A stretch of DNA of 6,526 bases from Actinomycetota bacterium (lineage in GTDB: Bacteria; Actinomycetota; Thermoleophilia; Solirubrobacterales; Solirubrobacteraceae): contig VAWY01000220.1 in assembly GCA_005888335.1 (NCBI GenBank), forward strand, positions 1 to 6,526. Direction: 5' to 3'. How positions within the stretch are numbered: the first letter of the stretch is position 1; each line of letters begins with the position of its first letter. The notes under the pieces were generated by a model. That model was not told the DNA's origin, did no database searches, and worked only from the letters and a program-made list of their open reading frames with translations. A program made the position numbers and the translations under genes. Shown here piece by piece: positions 1 to 5,872 of this stretch.

Positions 1-210
1 GCGGTGGACGTGCTGAGGCGGGCAGGTCACGCCCAGCAGCGACGCGTCGACGCCGCCGCGCTTGACGCGGTCGACGCGGACGTCGATGCCTTCGACGGGC
101 GGCAGGCCTGAGCGGATCGCCTCGAGCGGCGCGCCGGCGTCGACGAGCGCCGCGAGCAGCATGTCGCCGGCGACCCCGCCGACGCAGTCGAAGTAGACGA
201 TCTTGGTCAC
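1..210 (-). CDS. larC: Nickel-pincer cofactor biosynthesis protein LarC, N-terminal part (runs off left edge)
   Basis: The first 70 codons are present, read leftward from a GTG at 210..208; the rest lies outside the window. The translation opens MTKIVYFDCVGGVAGDMLL, the characteristic LarC start (a YFDC block, then a G-x-x-GDM block). Further on it has VDRVKRGG (about residues 46-53) and, at the edge, HVHR, the beginning of the histidine-rich stretch of the family. LarC is known as the CTP-dependent cyclometallase that inserts nickel into the pyridinium bis-thiocarboxylate nucleotide to finish the NPN cofactor of LarA enzymes. It is transcribed away from the rest of the cluster, and its promoter region holds the palindrome at 221-238. 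The start is supported by the family N-terminus and by a promoter placing transcription about 2 bases upstream, so the mRNA may be nearly leaderless; no Shine-Dalgarno sequence is visible. Whether the full gene is intact cannot be seen. Confidence 0.9.
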   Translation of the reverse strand, partial: MTKIVYFDCVGGVAGDMLLAALVDAGAPLEAIRSGLPPVEGIDVRVDRVKRGGVDASLLGVTCPPQHVHR

Positions 211-218
211 GCCGAGAG

Positions 219-248
219 AAAATAGTAGGCCTCCTATTGATTTGTCAA
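219..248 (-). promoter_or_regulatory. Predicted larC promoter (TTGACA, 18-base spacer, TATTTT)
   Basis: On the minus strand a perfect TTGACA lies at 248..243 and TATTTT at 224..219, 18 bases apart; CTATTT at 17 bases is an alternative. The predicted transcription start is near 212, two bases before the GTG of larC, suggesting a leaderless or near-leaderless transcript. The spacer contains most of the palindrome at 221-238, so a bound repressor would block the promoter. The design matches that of the promoter at 1999-2027. Seen by eye only. Confidence 0.6.
221..238. promoter_or_regulatory. 18-base near-perfect palindrome, candidate TetR operator
   Basis: AATAGTAGGCCTCCTATT is an inverted repeat in which 8 of 9 base pairs match; only T226/C233 breaks it. 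It lies in the gap between divergent larC and the TetR-family gene, inside the larC promoter spacer. Dyad length and position fit a TetR-family dimer site. The left half (AATAGTAGG) recurs exactly at 2008-2016 in front of the ferredoxin operon. That the regulator next door binds it is inference. Confidence 0.6.
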
Positions 249-321
249 CCCGCAGAGGCGGCTGACAAGTTCGACGCGACTCGCTATGCGAAAAATCGTA
301 GTCGCGTTATCCTATGTGGGG

Positions 322-1038
322 ATGATCGAAGACGCAGAGGCTCCACGTCGACGCTCGGCCGGCCGGCGAGACGGCAAGCGCGCGGGCGGCGCTGCCCGGT
401 CCGCAGCGGGGGCCACGCGCATCGTCGAGGCCAAGCAGGCGCGTTCGCAGGCGACGCACGAGCGCCTGCTCGACGCGCTCTCCGAGCTGCTGCAGGCGCG
501 GTCCTACGGCGAGATCAGCGTCGCGGACATCGCCCGAGCCGCCGGCCTGACGACGGGCGCGGTCTACGCGCGCTTCGGCGACAAGCGCGGCGTCGCCGTC
601 GCCCTGATCGAGCGGTTCCTCGCCGCGTCCTTCGAGCGGATGGACTCGTGGGGCGCCCAGGAGCGCTGGGCGTCCGCGACGCCCCAGGAGATCATCGACA
701 ACTGGACGCGCGGGGCGGTCAACTTCGGTCGGATGTACCGGCCGTTCCTCAGGCTCATGCTCGAGGAGCCGGCGCTGCGCGAGCAGCACACGACGCTCAT
801 CGACCACTCGTCGCGGATCCTCGCCGACCTGCTCCGCGCGGCCTTGGCCAGACCCGTTGACGAGCATTTCGACGGCGACGTCGAGTTCGCGGCCCGGGCG
901 ATCATGGAGCGATTCGAGCTGCAGGACGACGACGAGAGCTACGCGCGGATCAACCGCCTGATCTGCCGCATCACCGGCGTGCCGGAGCAGGCCACGCCCG
1001 GGGCCAAGCGCGGGGGACGCAAGCGTGAGCGCGCCTGA
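322..1038 (+). CDS. TetR-family transcriptional regulator
   Basis: A DNA-binding repressor-type protein of 238 aa from the ATG at 322. The TetR N-terminal domain is clear: a first helix (about residues 38-60, ending in RLLDALSELLQ), then a helix-turn-helix at about 65-90 with ISVADIARAAGLTTGAVYARF, followed by the usual FGDKRG and a helical ligand-binding region without a recognisable ligand signature. A basic, Ala/Arg-rich tail of about 35 residues precedes the HTH domain, longer than usual. An in-frame ATG at 286 would add 12 residues, but those codons (cga, aaa, gta, tta, tat) are unlike the rest of the gene and more like the AT-rich promoter region, so I prefer 322. It overlaps the next gene by 14 bases and is divergent from larC, the classic arrangement for a local regulator. 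Likely targets are the dyad at 221-238, its partial copy at 2008-2025, and so the cofactor genes. The effector is unknown; a cofactor intermediate or the enzyme's substrate is possible. Confidence 0.88.
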   Translation: MIEDAEAPRRRSAGRRDGKRAGGAARSAAGATRIVEAKQARSQATHERLLDALSELLQARSYGEISVADIARAAGLTTGAVYARFGDKRGVAVALIERFLAASFERMDSWGAQERWASATPQEIIDNWTRGAVNFGRMYRPFLRLMLEEPALREQHTTLIDHSSRILADLLRAALARPVDEHFDGDVEFAARAIMERFELQDDDESYARINRLICRITGVPEQATPGAKRGGRKRERA

Positions 1039-2002
1039 GTGGGATCTGCTCGAGAAGACCGAGCTGCGCATCGAGCGCGTAGAGCTCGACGACGCCGACC
1101 TCACGACGGTCGCGGCGACCGTTGCCGACGTGCTCGGCGTCGGGCACGACGAGGTCCTGGTGATCGATGCGCGGGACGACCTCCTCGCCCTGGACATCCT
1201 GCGTCGCACGATCGATCCGGGCGCGATCGTCGGCAAGCGCGAGGCGCTGCTCGCCGCGCTCGATGCTTTGCCGGGGGTCCGCGTGAGCGACGAGACCGAC
1301 TTGTGCTCCGAGGGGATGCTGGGATGGATCGGCGCAGACGCTGCGCAGGCGACCGCCGCGCTCGAGCGCTCTCGCGAGATGGTCGCCGAGATCGAGCGAA
1401 CGATCGCCTCGCGCGCGATCGTGTTCTCCACCGGACCCGAGGTCATCGCCCGTCAGATCCGCGACACGAACAAGCCCTGGATCGTCGACCGCCTGCAGCG
1501 GAACGACTTCAGGGCCACGCCCGGAGAGGACCTGCCCGACGACCGCGACGCGATCGCGGCCGCCCTTCGCGAGGCGATCGAGGAGCGCGGCTTCAGCCTG
1601 GTGATCACGACGGGCGGTGTCGGTGCGGAGGGCAAAGACGGGACGATCGAGGCCCTCCTGGCGGTCGACCCGGAAGCGGCGACGCCGGCGATCTTCGAGG
1701 TCGAGGCCGGGCACGGGCGCCACGTCAAGGCGCTCATCCGCGTCGGGGTCGGGAAGGTCGGCGACGCGCTGATCGCCTGCCTACCAGGCCCGCACCTGGA
1801 GGCCCAGCTCGGCACAGAGGCACTGCTCGAGGGACTGGCGCGCGGCGCGGGCAAGCGTGAGATCGCCGACGGCATCGCGGCGCGGCTGCGCGTGAGATCG
1901 CCGACGGCATCGCGGCGCGGCTGCGCGAGCGGCTGCGTCAGACGCACGCCGCGTCGCATCGCTGATGTCGCGGCCCCAGGCGAGCGCCAAATCAGCGGTT
2001 GA
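1025..2002 (+). CDS. MoCF (molybdopterin-binding) domain protein with extra N-terminal domain; C-terminus frameshifted by duplication
   Basis: A 325-aa protein starting at a GTG that overlaps the regulator's end by 14 bases. The C-terminal half (about 130-275) is a MoaB/MoeA/CinA-type MoCF domain: an opening strand with STGPEVI (135-141), then DTN, and the nucleotide/pterin-binding loop ITTGGVG (194-200) followed by D-G-T-I-E-A-L, the position of the family's D-x-T-x-E-A. Residues 1-130 form an alpha/beta region I do not recognise. Known MoCF proteins adenylylate molybdopterin or, in CinA, cleave dinucleotide pyrophosphates; the substrate here cannot be read from sequence. Its placement among NPN genes could mean nucleotide handling for that cofactor, which is inference. 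A 35-base tandem duplication (1855-1924) shifts the frame, replacing a 12-residue native tail (ERLRQTHAASHR) with 36 Arg/Ser-rich residues (290-325). The core domain is upstream and unaffected. Confidence 0.82.
   Translation: MSAPEWDLLEKTELRIERVELDDADLTTVAATVADVLGVGHDEVLVIDARDDLLALDILRRTIDPGAIVGKREALLAALDALPGVRVSDETDLCSEGMLGWIGADAAQATAALERSREMVAEIERTIASRAIVFSTGPEVIARQIRDTNKPWIVDRLQRNDFRATPGEDLPDDRDAIAAALREAIEERGFSLVITTGGVGAEGKDGTIEALLAVDPEAATPAIFEVEAGHGRHVKALIRVGVGKVGDALIACLPGPHLEAQLGTEALLEGLARGAGKREIADGIAARLRVRSPTASRRGCASGCVRRTPRRIADVAAPGERQISG
1855..1927 (+). repeat. 35-base tandem duplication (38-base identical copies) inside the MoCF gene
   Basis: Positions 1855-1892 and 1890-1927 are identical over 38 bases with a period of 35. 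Since 35 is not a multiple of 3, the reading frame changes across the repeat. The first copy encodes REIADGIAARLR in the gene's frame. The second copy encodes the same peptide in the +2-shifted frame, continuing ERLRQTHAASHR to a TGA at 1963-1965. Removing one copy gives a clean 301-aa protein. The perfect identity implies a recent event or an assembly artefact. Confidence 0.9.
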
Positions 2003-2027
2003 CAAAGAATAGTAGGACCGTTAGCAT
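1999..2027 (+). promoter_or_regulatory. Predicted promoter of the ferredoxin/LarA-like operon (TTGACA, 17 bases, TAGCAT)
   Basis: A perfect TTGACA at 1999-2004 and TAGCAT at 2022-2027 are separated by the ideal 17 bases. The predicted transcription start is about 2034, only 2 bases before the ATG at 2036, and no Shine-Dalgarno sequence precedes that ATG, so the mRNA is probably leaderless. The -35 box overlaps the present stop codon (2000-2002) of the MoCF gene, reached only because of the upstream frameshift. The region is a small AT-rich island in very GC-rich DNA. Confidence 0.75.
2008..2025. promoter_or_regulatory. Candidate second TetR operator (partial copy of the 221-238 dyad)
   Basis: AATAGTAGG at 2008-2016 is identical to 221-229, and aligning the whole 18-base dyad gives further matches at C2018, T2022 and A2023. 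The right half is degenerate, so the site is asymmetric. It occupies the spacer of the TTGACA/TAGCAT promoter, starting 3 bases after the -35 box. The same element starts 4 bases after the -35 box in the larC promoter, so steric repression is plausible. Binding is inferred. Confidence 0.5.
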
Positions 2028-2035
2028 TTTTCGCC

Positions 2036-2689
2036 ATGTTCACGACATCGGCCATCGTCCAGATCAGCGAGGAGGCCTGCGTCGGCTGCACGCGCTGCGT
2101 CAACGTGTGTCCCTCCGAGGCGCTGGCGATGGAGGGGAGGCTGGCGGTCCTCGACGAGCCGAAGTGCGTCGGCTGCTTCAAGTGCCTCGAGGCGTGCATC
2201 CCCTACAACGCGATCTCGATCCGGCGCGATCCCAACCCCCGGCAGCTCGGCGTGCCGGCCGAGCGCTGGGACCGCCCCGAGGTGATCGAGCTCTGCGCGA
2301 TGGCGCGCTTTGCCCCGGAGCAGGCGATCTGCATGTGCACGAGCACCAGCGCCGCCGAGGTCGCGGCCGCGATCATCGACGGCGTGCGCGAGCCTGAGGA
2401 GCTGACGCTCGCCACCGGCGTGCGCGCGAAGTGCGGCATGTGGTGCCTGACTCCCGTGATGCGCCTGCTCGCCGCCCACGGCGTCGAGATCGAGCGGACC
2501 GCCAAGGACTACCGCATCTACGCCGACGGCGACGGCACGGAGGTCGCGATCTGGACGATCCCCGACGACGTCGCCGACCGATACCCCGAGTACCGGCTGC
2601 GCGAGAGCCTCGACGCCGTCGAGAGCGGCAAGAACCTCAACAGCCCGGCGCCCATGTACCCGGACATCCAGCCGGAGCGCAAGCCGTGA
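2036..2689 (+). CDS. 2x[4Fe-4S] ferredoxin fused to a Bfd-like [2Fe-2S] domain
   Basis: A 217-aa predicted cytoplasmic electron carrier. Two bacterial-ferredoxin motifs are visible: C15-x2-C18-x2-C21-x3-C25-P and C44-x2-C47-x2-C50-x3-C54, each of the type that binds one [4Fe-4S] cluster. After a linker comes a bacterioferritin-associated-ferredoxin-like module: C99-x-C101, then the helical AAEVAAAIIDG and the block ATGVRAKCGMWC with C133 and C137. Canonical Bfd domains end in C-x2-C; this one has C-x3-C (C-G-M-W-C), so its cluster may differ. The last 60 residues (about 158-217) match nothing I recognise. It is the first gene after the predicted promoter, with no Shine-Dalgarno site and an ATG about 2 bases from the predicted transcript start. 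Its stop overlaps the next gene's start (GTGA), implying translational coupling and a role as electron donor or acceptor for the LarA-like protein or the LLM enzyme. Confidence 0.88.
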   Translation: MFTTSAIVQISEEACVGCTRCVNVCPSEALAMEGRLAVLDEPKCVGCFKCLEACIPYNAISIRRDPNPRQLGVPAERWDRPEVIELCAMARFAPEQAICMCTSTSAAEVAAAIIDGVREPEELTLATGVRAKCGMWCLTPVMRLLAAHGVEIERTAKDYRIYADGDGTEVAIWTIPDDVADRYPEYRLRESLDAVESGKNLNSPAPMYPDIQPERKP

Positions 2690-4059
2690 TCCACCCGGCC
2701 GCCACGCCGCCACCACTCGGCAAGTCCCGCTTCGCCTACGGCCGCAAGCCGCCGACGATGCGCGCCGCCGAGCTTCCGCAGATCTGCTCGGTCCGCGTGC
2801 AGGACCTCTTCGACGACATCCCCGACCCGATCCATCGCGCCGGCGAGGACGTCACGCCCGTGCGCGAAGCGGCGGTCGCCGCACTCGATCGCGTCGACAT
2901 GTCGATGATCAAGCCCGGCGACACGGTCAACGTCCTGTGCTCCGAGCACGGCTTCGGGATGATGGGCGGCGACGCCTACGCCGAGCTGCTGCGCGCGGTC
3001 CGCGACGAGGTCGTCGGCCGCACCGGCACCGAGAAGATCAAGCTCGGGATGAGCTCGGCCTCCAGCAAGTTCGAGCAGCTGGAGATCGTGCCGCGCTTCG
3101 GCCTCGACGAGCACTACCGCGGCGAGGTGTTCAGCTTCGGCCCATACGACAACGGCGTCGCGATCGACACCGAGATCGGACGGCTCTACGGCGTCCGGCG
3201 CGCCTACGCGGCGAAGTGGCTGATCCACGTGCACTACGACGACCCGCGCGAGGTGCACTTCCACCACGTCAACGGACGGCTGCTGAAGGCCTTCACGATG
3301 AGCTACGCGCGGATGGAGACGCGCTCGGTCTTCCACAACAACTTCCCCACGCGCAGCGCCAACATCGTCCCGCGGGCGGTCTATGAGTCGCCGTTCGTGC
3401 GCCAGCGCTGGGCCTTCTCGGCGGTGCTGTCGACGTCCCCCACGGGCACGATGGGCGTCGACGCCGACAACGACCTGATCGCGATGGACCGGCGCATCAC
3501 GCTCTCGATGCTCCAGCGCTACGGCAAGATGCTCGAGCTCTTCCGGACGGTCGACCGCTGCTTCACGGTGGCCGACGACACCCGCTGGCTGCCCTATCAG
3601 CACGCCGGTGGGCTGACGGCGTGTTCGCTGTTCGAGTCCGGCGAGGACCACCTGGACCTCGACTTCGCCGACCAGCGGCCGGATCCACCGCCGGACAAGC
3701 GCTCGGTCGAGGTCGTCAAGGGCCCGGTCCGGGCGCTGGTCATGAACTACGCCTGGAAGCTGTTCACGACGGCCAGGGTCACGGTCGCCGCCGATCCCGA
3801 CGTGGCCAAGGACCTGCTCCGAATCCATCCGGATCGTGAGATCCACGCCGCGGCCGACCTGCCCCAGGCGATGGACATCGCGGCCGAGCGGGCGGGGACC
3901 GACAAGGCGATCGTCTTCGACGGCTGCTACGGCGCGATCAACCTGACGCGCCCGCTGGCAGAGGACCTGATCGCGCGGGCCCCTGAGGTGTCCCGGCGAG
4001 TGGACGAGGAGTTGCTTCCGAAGTGGCTACGACAGCGCAATCTGGCCCTCGCGGCGTAG
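2686..4059 (+). CDS. Divergent LarA-family protein, putative nickel-pincer (NPN) enzyme
   Basis: A 457-aa protein from the GTG at 2686, which overlaps the ferredoxin's TGA (GTGA). The open frame extends back to an ATG at 2431, but that part is a shadow of the ferredoxin gene. The signature is HFHHVNGRLLK followed by a histidine 16 residues after the lysine: His191, Lys201, His217. In Lactobacillus plantarum LarA, His174 (catalytic base), Lys184 (covalent NPN attachment) and His200 (nickel ligand) have the same 10- and 16-residue spacing, within the block HFFAGFSGGRK as I recall it. By my hand alignment LarA's Arg75 corresponds to Phe90 (SEHGF) and His108 to Ser126 (SSASSK), so the second catalytic base and a substrate contact are missing. 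It is a little longer than usual LarA proteins (about 425 aa). With larB and larC beside it, an NPN cofactor is likely, but lactate racemisation is not expected. Substrate unknown. Confidence 0.75.
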   Translation: MIHPAATPPPLGKSRFAYGRKPPTMRAAELPQICSVRVQDLFDDIPDPIHRAGEDVTPVREAAVAALDRVDMSMIKPGDTVNVLCSEHGFGMMGGDAYAELLRAVRDEVVGRTGTEKIKLGMSSASSKFEQLEIVPRFGLDEHYRGEVFSFGPYDNGVAIDTEIGRLYGVRRAYAAKWLIHVHYDDPREVHFHHVNGRLLKAFTMSYARMETRSVFHNNFPTRSANIVPRAVYESPFVRQRWAFSAVLSTSPTGTMGVDADNDLIAMDRRITLSMLQRYGKMLELFRTVDRCFTVADDTRWLPYQHAGGLTACSLFESGEDHLDLDFADQRPDPPPDKRSVEVVKGPVRALVMNYAWKLFTTARVTVAADPDVAKDLLRIHPDREIHAAADLPQAMDIAAERAGTDKAIVFDGCYGAINLTRPLAEDLIARAPEVSRRVDEELLPKWLRQRNLALAA

Positions 4060-4091
4060 ACGACGGGGCTCCCCTGCGGCCCCGGGCCGCC

Positions 4092-5078
4092 ATGACCCCG
4101 CTCTTCACGGGTCCGGGCGCGGTCAGCAAGACGCTCGACCTGACGCTGTGGGCGGAGTCGATCGGCTATGAGGACGTCTGGCTCCCGGACACGGGCGCTG
4201 TGGATGCGCTCACGCTGGCCGGTGTGCTGCTCGACCGCACCGAGCGGATGCGCGTCGGCATCGCCGTCTCGCCGGTCTACACCCGGACGCCTGCGGTGTT
4301 CGCCGCGACGGTGGCCACGCTCGCGGACATCGCCCCCGGCCGCTTCGTCCTCGGGCTCGGCAGCGGGTCGGAGACGATGATCAACGGCTGGCACGGGCTG
4401 GAGTTCCGCAAGCCGCTCGCCCGCGTTCGGGAGACCGTGGCGCTCCTGCGGCAGATGCTGGCCGGAGAGAAGTCGCAGTTCGACGGCGAGCTGCTGCGCA
4501 GCCACGGCTATCGCCAGCCGCCGCTCGAGGTCGACGTCCCGATCTTCCTGGCGGCGCTGCGCCCGCGCATGATCGAGCTTGCCGCCTCCGCGGCGGACGG
4601 CATCGTCCTCAATCTCTTTCCGCTCGGAGCGCTGCCGCGCATCATGGAGACGATTCGCGCGGCGCTCGAGCGCGAGGGTCGTGACGCCGGCGCGTTCGAG
4701 GTCGCCACGCGCATCCAGGCGCTGGTCACCGACGACGCCGACGTCGGCCGCAACCTCTTTCGCCGGCTCTTCGGTCCGTACTTCACCAACCCCGTCTACA
4801 ACTCGTTCCTCGCCTGGGCGGGGTACGAGGACGAGGCGGCGGAGATCCTCGAGGCCGGCGCGGCAGGAGACTGGCGGCGCGTGCGCGCGGCGCTGACCGA
4901 CGAGGTCGTCGACGACATCGCGGTCGTCGGGAGTCGCGAGCACTGCCAGGAGCGCCTGCGCGTGCTGGCCGAGGCGGGCATCCAGACGCCGATGCTGTTC
5001 TGCCTGTCCGACGATCCGGAGGACCAGCGCAGGACCTTCGCGGCGCTCTCCCCGGCGGAGATGAGCGTGGCGGCATGA
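4092..5078 (+). CDS. Luciferase-like monooxygenase (LLM) family oxidoreductase, probably F420-dependent
   Basis: A 328-aa TIM-barrel flavin/F420 enzyme of the bacterial-luciferase-like group. Visible family marks are the first strand and helix (PLFTGPG, then WAESIGYEDVWLPD), the VSPVYTRTPAVFAATVATL segment, GRFVLGLGSGSE at about residues 84-95 followed by GWHG (99-102), and near the C-terminus the usual VGSREHCQERL and the strand leading to TPMLFCL. Actinobacterial members of this type mostly use F420H2 or F420 for hydride transfer; flavin cannot be excluded from sequence. The start is uncertain. An in-frame GTG at 4023 has a GAGGAG 11 bases upstream and would overlap the previous gene by 37 bases. 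Its first 23 codons, however, have poor codon use (aca, caa, tct, gta), and the family fold begins at about the ATG at 4092. The stop overlaps the next start (ATGA). Operon context suggests it acts on the LarA-like enzyme's substrate or product. Confidence 0.85.
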   Translation: MTPLFTGPGAVSKTLDLTLWAESIGYEDVWLPDTGAVDALTLAGVLLDRTERMRVGIAVSPVYTRTPAVFAATVATLADIAPGRFVLGLGSGSETMINGWHGLEFRKPLARVRETVALLRQMLAGEKSQFDGELLRSHGYRQPPLEVDVPIFLAALRPRMIELAASAADGIVLNLFPLGALPRIMETIRAALEREGRDAGAFEVATRIQALVTDDADVGRNLFRRLFGPYFTNPVYNSFLAWAGYEDEAAEILEAGAAGDWRRVRAALTDEVVDDIAVVGSREHCQERLRVLAEAGIQTPMLFCLSDDPEDQRRTFAALSPAEMSVAA

Positions 5079-5872
5079 CGGTCGCGCACGCGGACCTGCG
5101 CGACGAGATCTTCGCGCGGATCGCCGGTCGCGCCTTCGCCGCAGCCGTGATCGCCGCCGAAGCGGGCATCGTCGCGGCCGTCGACTCGGCGGCGGAGGCG
5201 GCGGAGGAGGTCGGTCTGACCGTCGAGGCGCGGCGGACCGAGGCGTCCTGCGTGCGACCGGGCGACGAGATCCTGCGCCTGCACGGCACTCCGAAGCAGA
5301 TCGCCCTGGGCGAGGAGCGGATCGTCGGGATGCTCGCGAAGCCGTCCGGAATCGCGACGGCGGCCCGCCGCTTCGTCGATCGCGCGGCAGGCCGTCCACG
5401 GATCGTCTCGGGCGCCTGGAAGAAGCTGCCGTTCTCGCAGAAGGACATGATCCGCTCGGCGATCCTCGCGGCGGGCGCGGAACCCAGGATCGCGACCCCG
5501 CCGTTCGTCTATCTCGACAAGAACTGCGTGAGGATGCTCGGCGGCGTCGAGGCGACGCTCGCCGCGGTCGCGCACTTGGAGGACCACCGGAAGGTCATCC
5601 AGCTCGACGACCCGACCGCGGCCTGCGCCGCGGCGCGAGCCGGCGCCGACATCGTCTTCGTTGACACCGGCCGGCTCGAGGACGCCGCCATCGCCTCGCG
5701 CCGGCTGCGCGACGCCGGCCTGCGCGAGCGCGTCGAGCTCGCCTTCGGCGGCGGCGTCGAGCTCGACGACATCGACCAGCTCAAGCACACCGACGTCGAC
5801 GCCGTCGACGTCGGGCGGGCGATCGTCGACGCGCCGCTGCTCGACATGCGCATCGAGGTCCGCTCCCCATGA
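5075..5872 (+). CDS. NadC-like (quinolinate phosphoribosyltransferase fold) protein with altered active site
   Basis: A 265-aa homologue of nicotinate-nucleotide pyrophosphorylase NadC. The N-terminal alpha/beta part leads into KPSGIATAARRFV (89-101), matching NadC's L-SGIAT-TR-V helix. The barrel end has GADIVFVDTG, then LAFGGGVELDDI, then DVDAVDVGRAIVDAPLLD, matching the NadC phosphate-binding end (GGI, then VD-ISVG, then LD). The diagnostic quinolinate-site block, TRKTTPGLR in true NadC, is here AWKKLPFSQ (114-122): the arginine becomes Trp115 while a lysine (116) remains. The usual HR pair aligns roughly with Pro137-Arg138, and IKDNH becomes LDKNC (147-151). So it probably does not use quinolinate as NadC does. 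ModD-type homologues are an alternative, but the residues do not fit those well either. It overlaps both neighbours by 4 bases (ATGA). Coupling to larB suggests it supplies or processes a nicotinate-type nucleotide for the NPN pathway. Confidence 0.8.
   Translation: MTVAHADLRDEIFARIAGRAFAAAVIAAEAGIVAAVDSAAEAAEEVGLTVEARRTEASCVRPGDEILRLHGTPKQIALGEERIVGMLAKPSGIATAARRFVDRAAGRPRIVSGAWKKLPFSQKDMIRSAILAAGAEPRIATPPFVYLDKNCVRMLGGVEATLAAVAHLEDHRKVIQLDDPTAACAAARAGADIVFVDTGRLEDAAIASRRLRDAGLRERVELAFGGGVELDDIDQLKHTDVDAVDVGRAIVDAPLLDMRIEVRSP

Noticed and set aside
262..290. Possible tetR promoter CTGACA, 17 bases, TATGCG
   Set aside because: Spacing is right but the -10 box is poor, and a TATCCT at 309-314 competes without a matching -35 box. 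The tetR promoter cannot be placed with confidence.
237..860. Plus-strand open frame overlapping the TetR gene
   Set aside because: Its translation is Arg/Ala-rich and lies in a different frame from the clear TetR helix-turn-helix.
307..1446. Long minus-strand open frames, also at 2518-3846, 3927-5399 and 4796-6184
   Set aside because: They lie opposite genes with clear family motifs, and their translations are Arg/Ala/Ser-rich with no recognisable domains. Such shadows are expected in very GC-rich DNA.
1950..1998. Possible terminator hairpin after the MoCF gene (CGCATC...GATGTCG)
   Set aside because: The stem is short and needs a bulge, and no T-run follows, so it does not support a terminator call.
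2431..2685. Extending the LarA-like protein upstream to the ATG at 2431
   Set aside because: This stretch codes for the ferredoxin in another frame, and its translation is an Arg-rich shadow; the GTG at 2686 gives the usual GTGA overlap.
2686..4059. Calling this gene a true lactate racemase (larA)
   Set aside because: Only the cofactor-site His/Lys/His spacing is convincing; the second catalytic histidine and the substrate arginine appear to be replaced.
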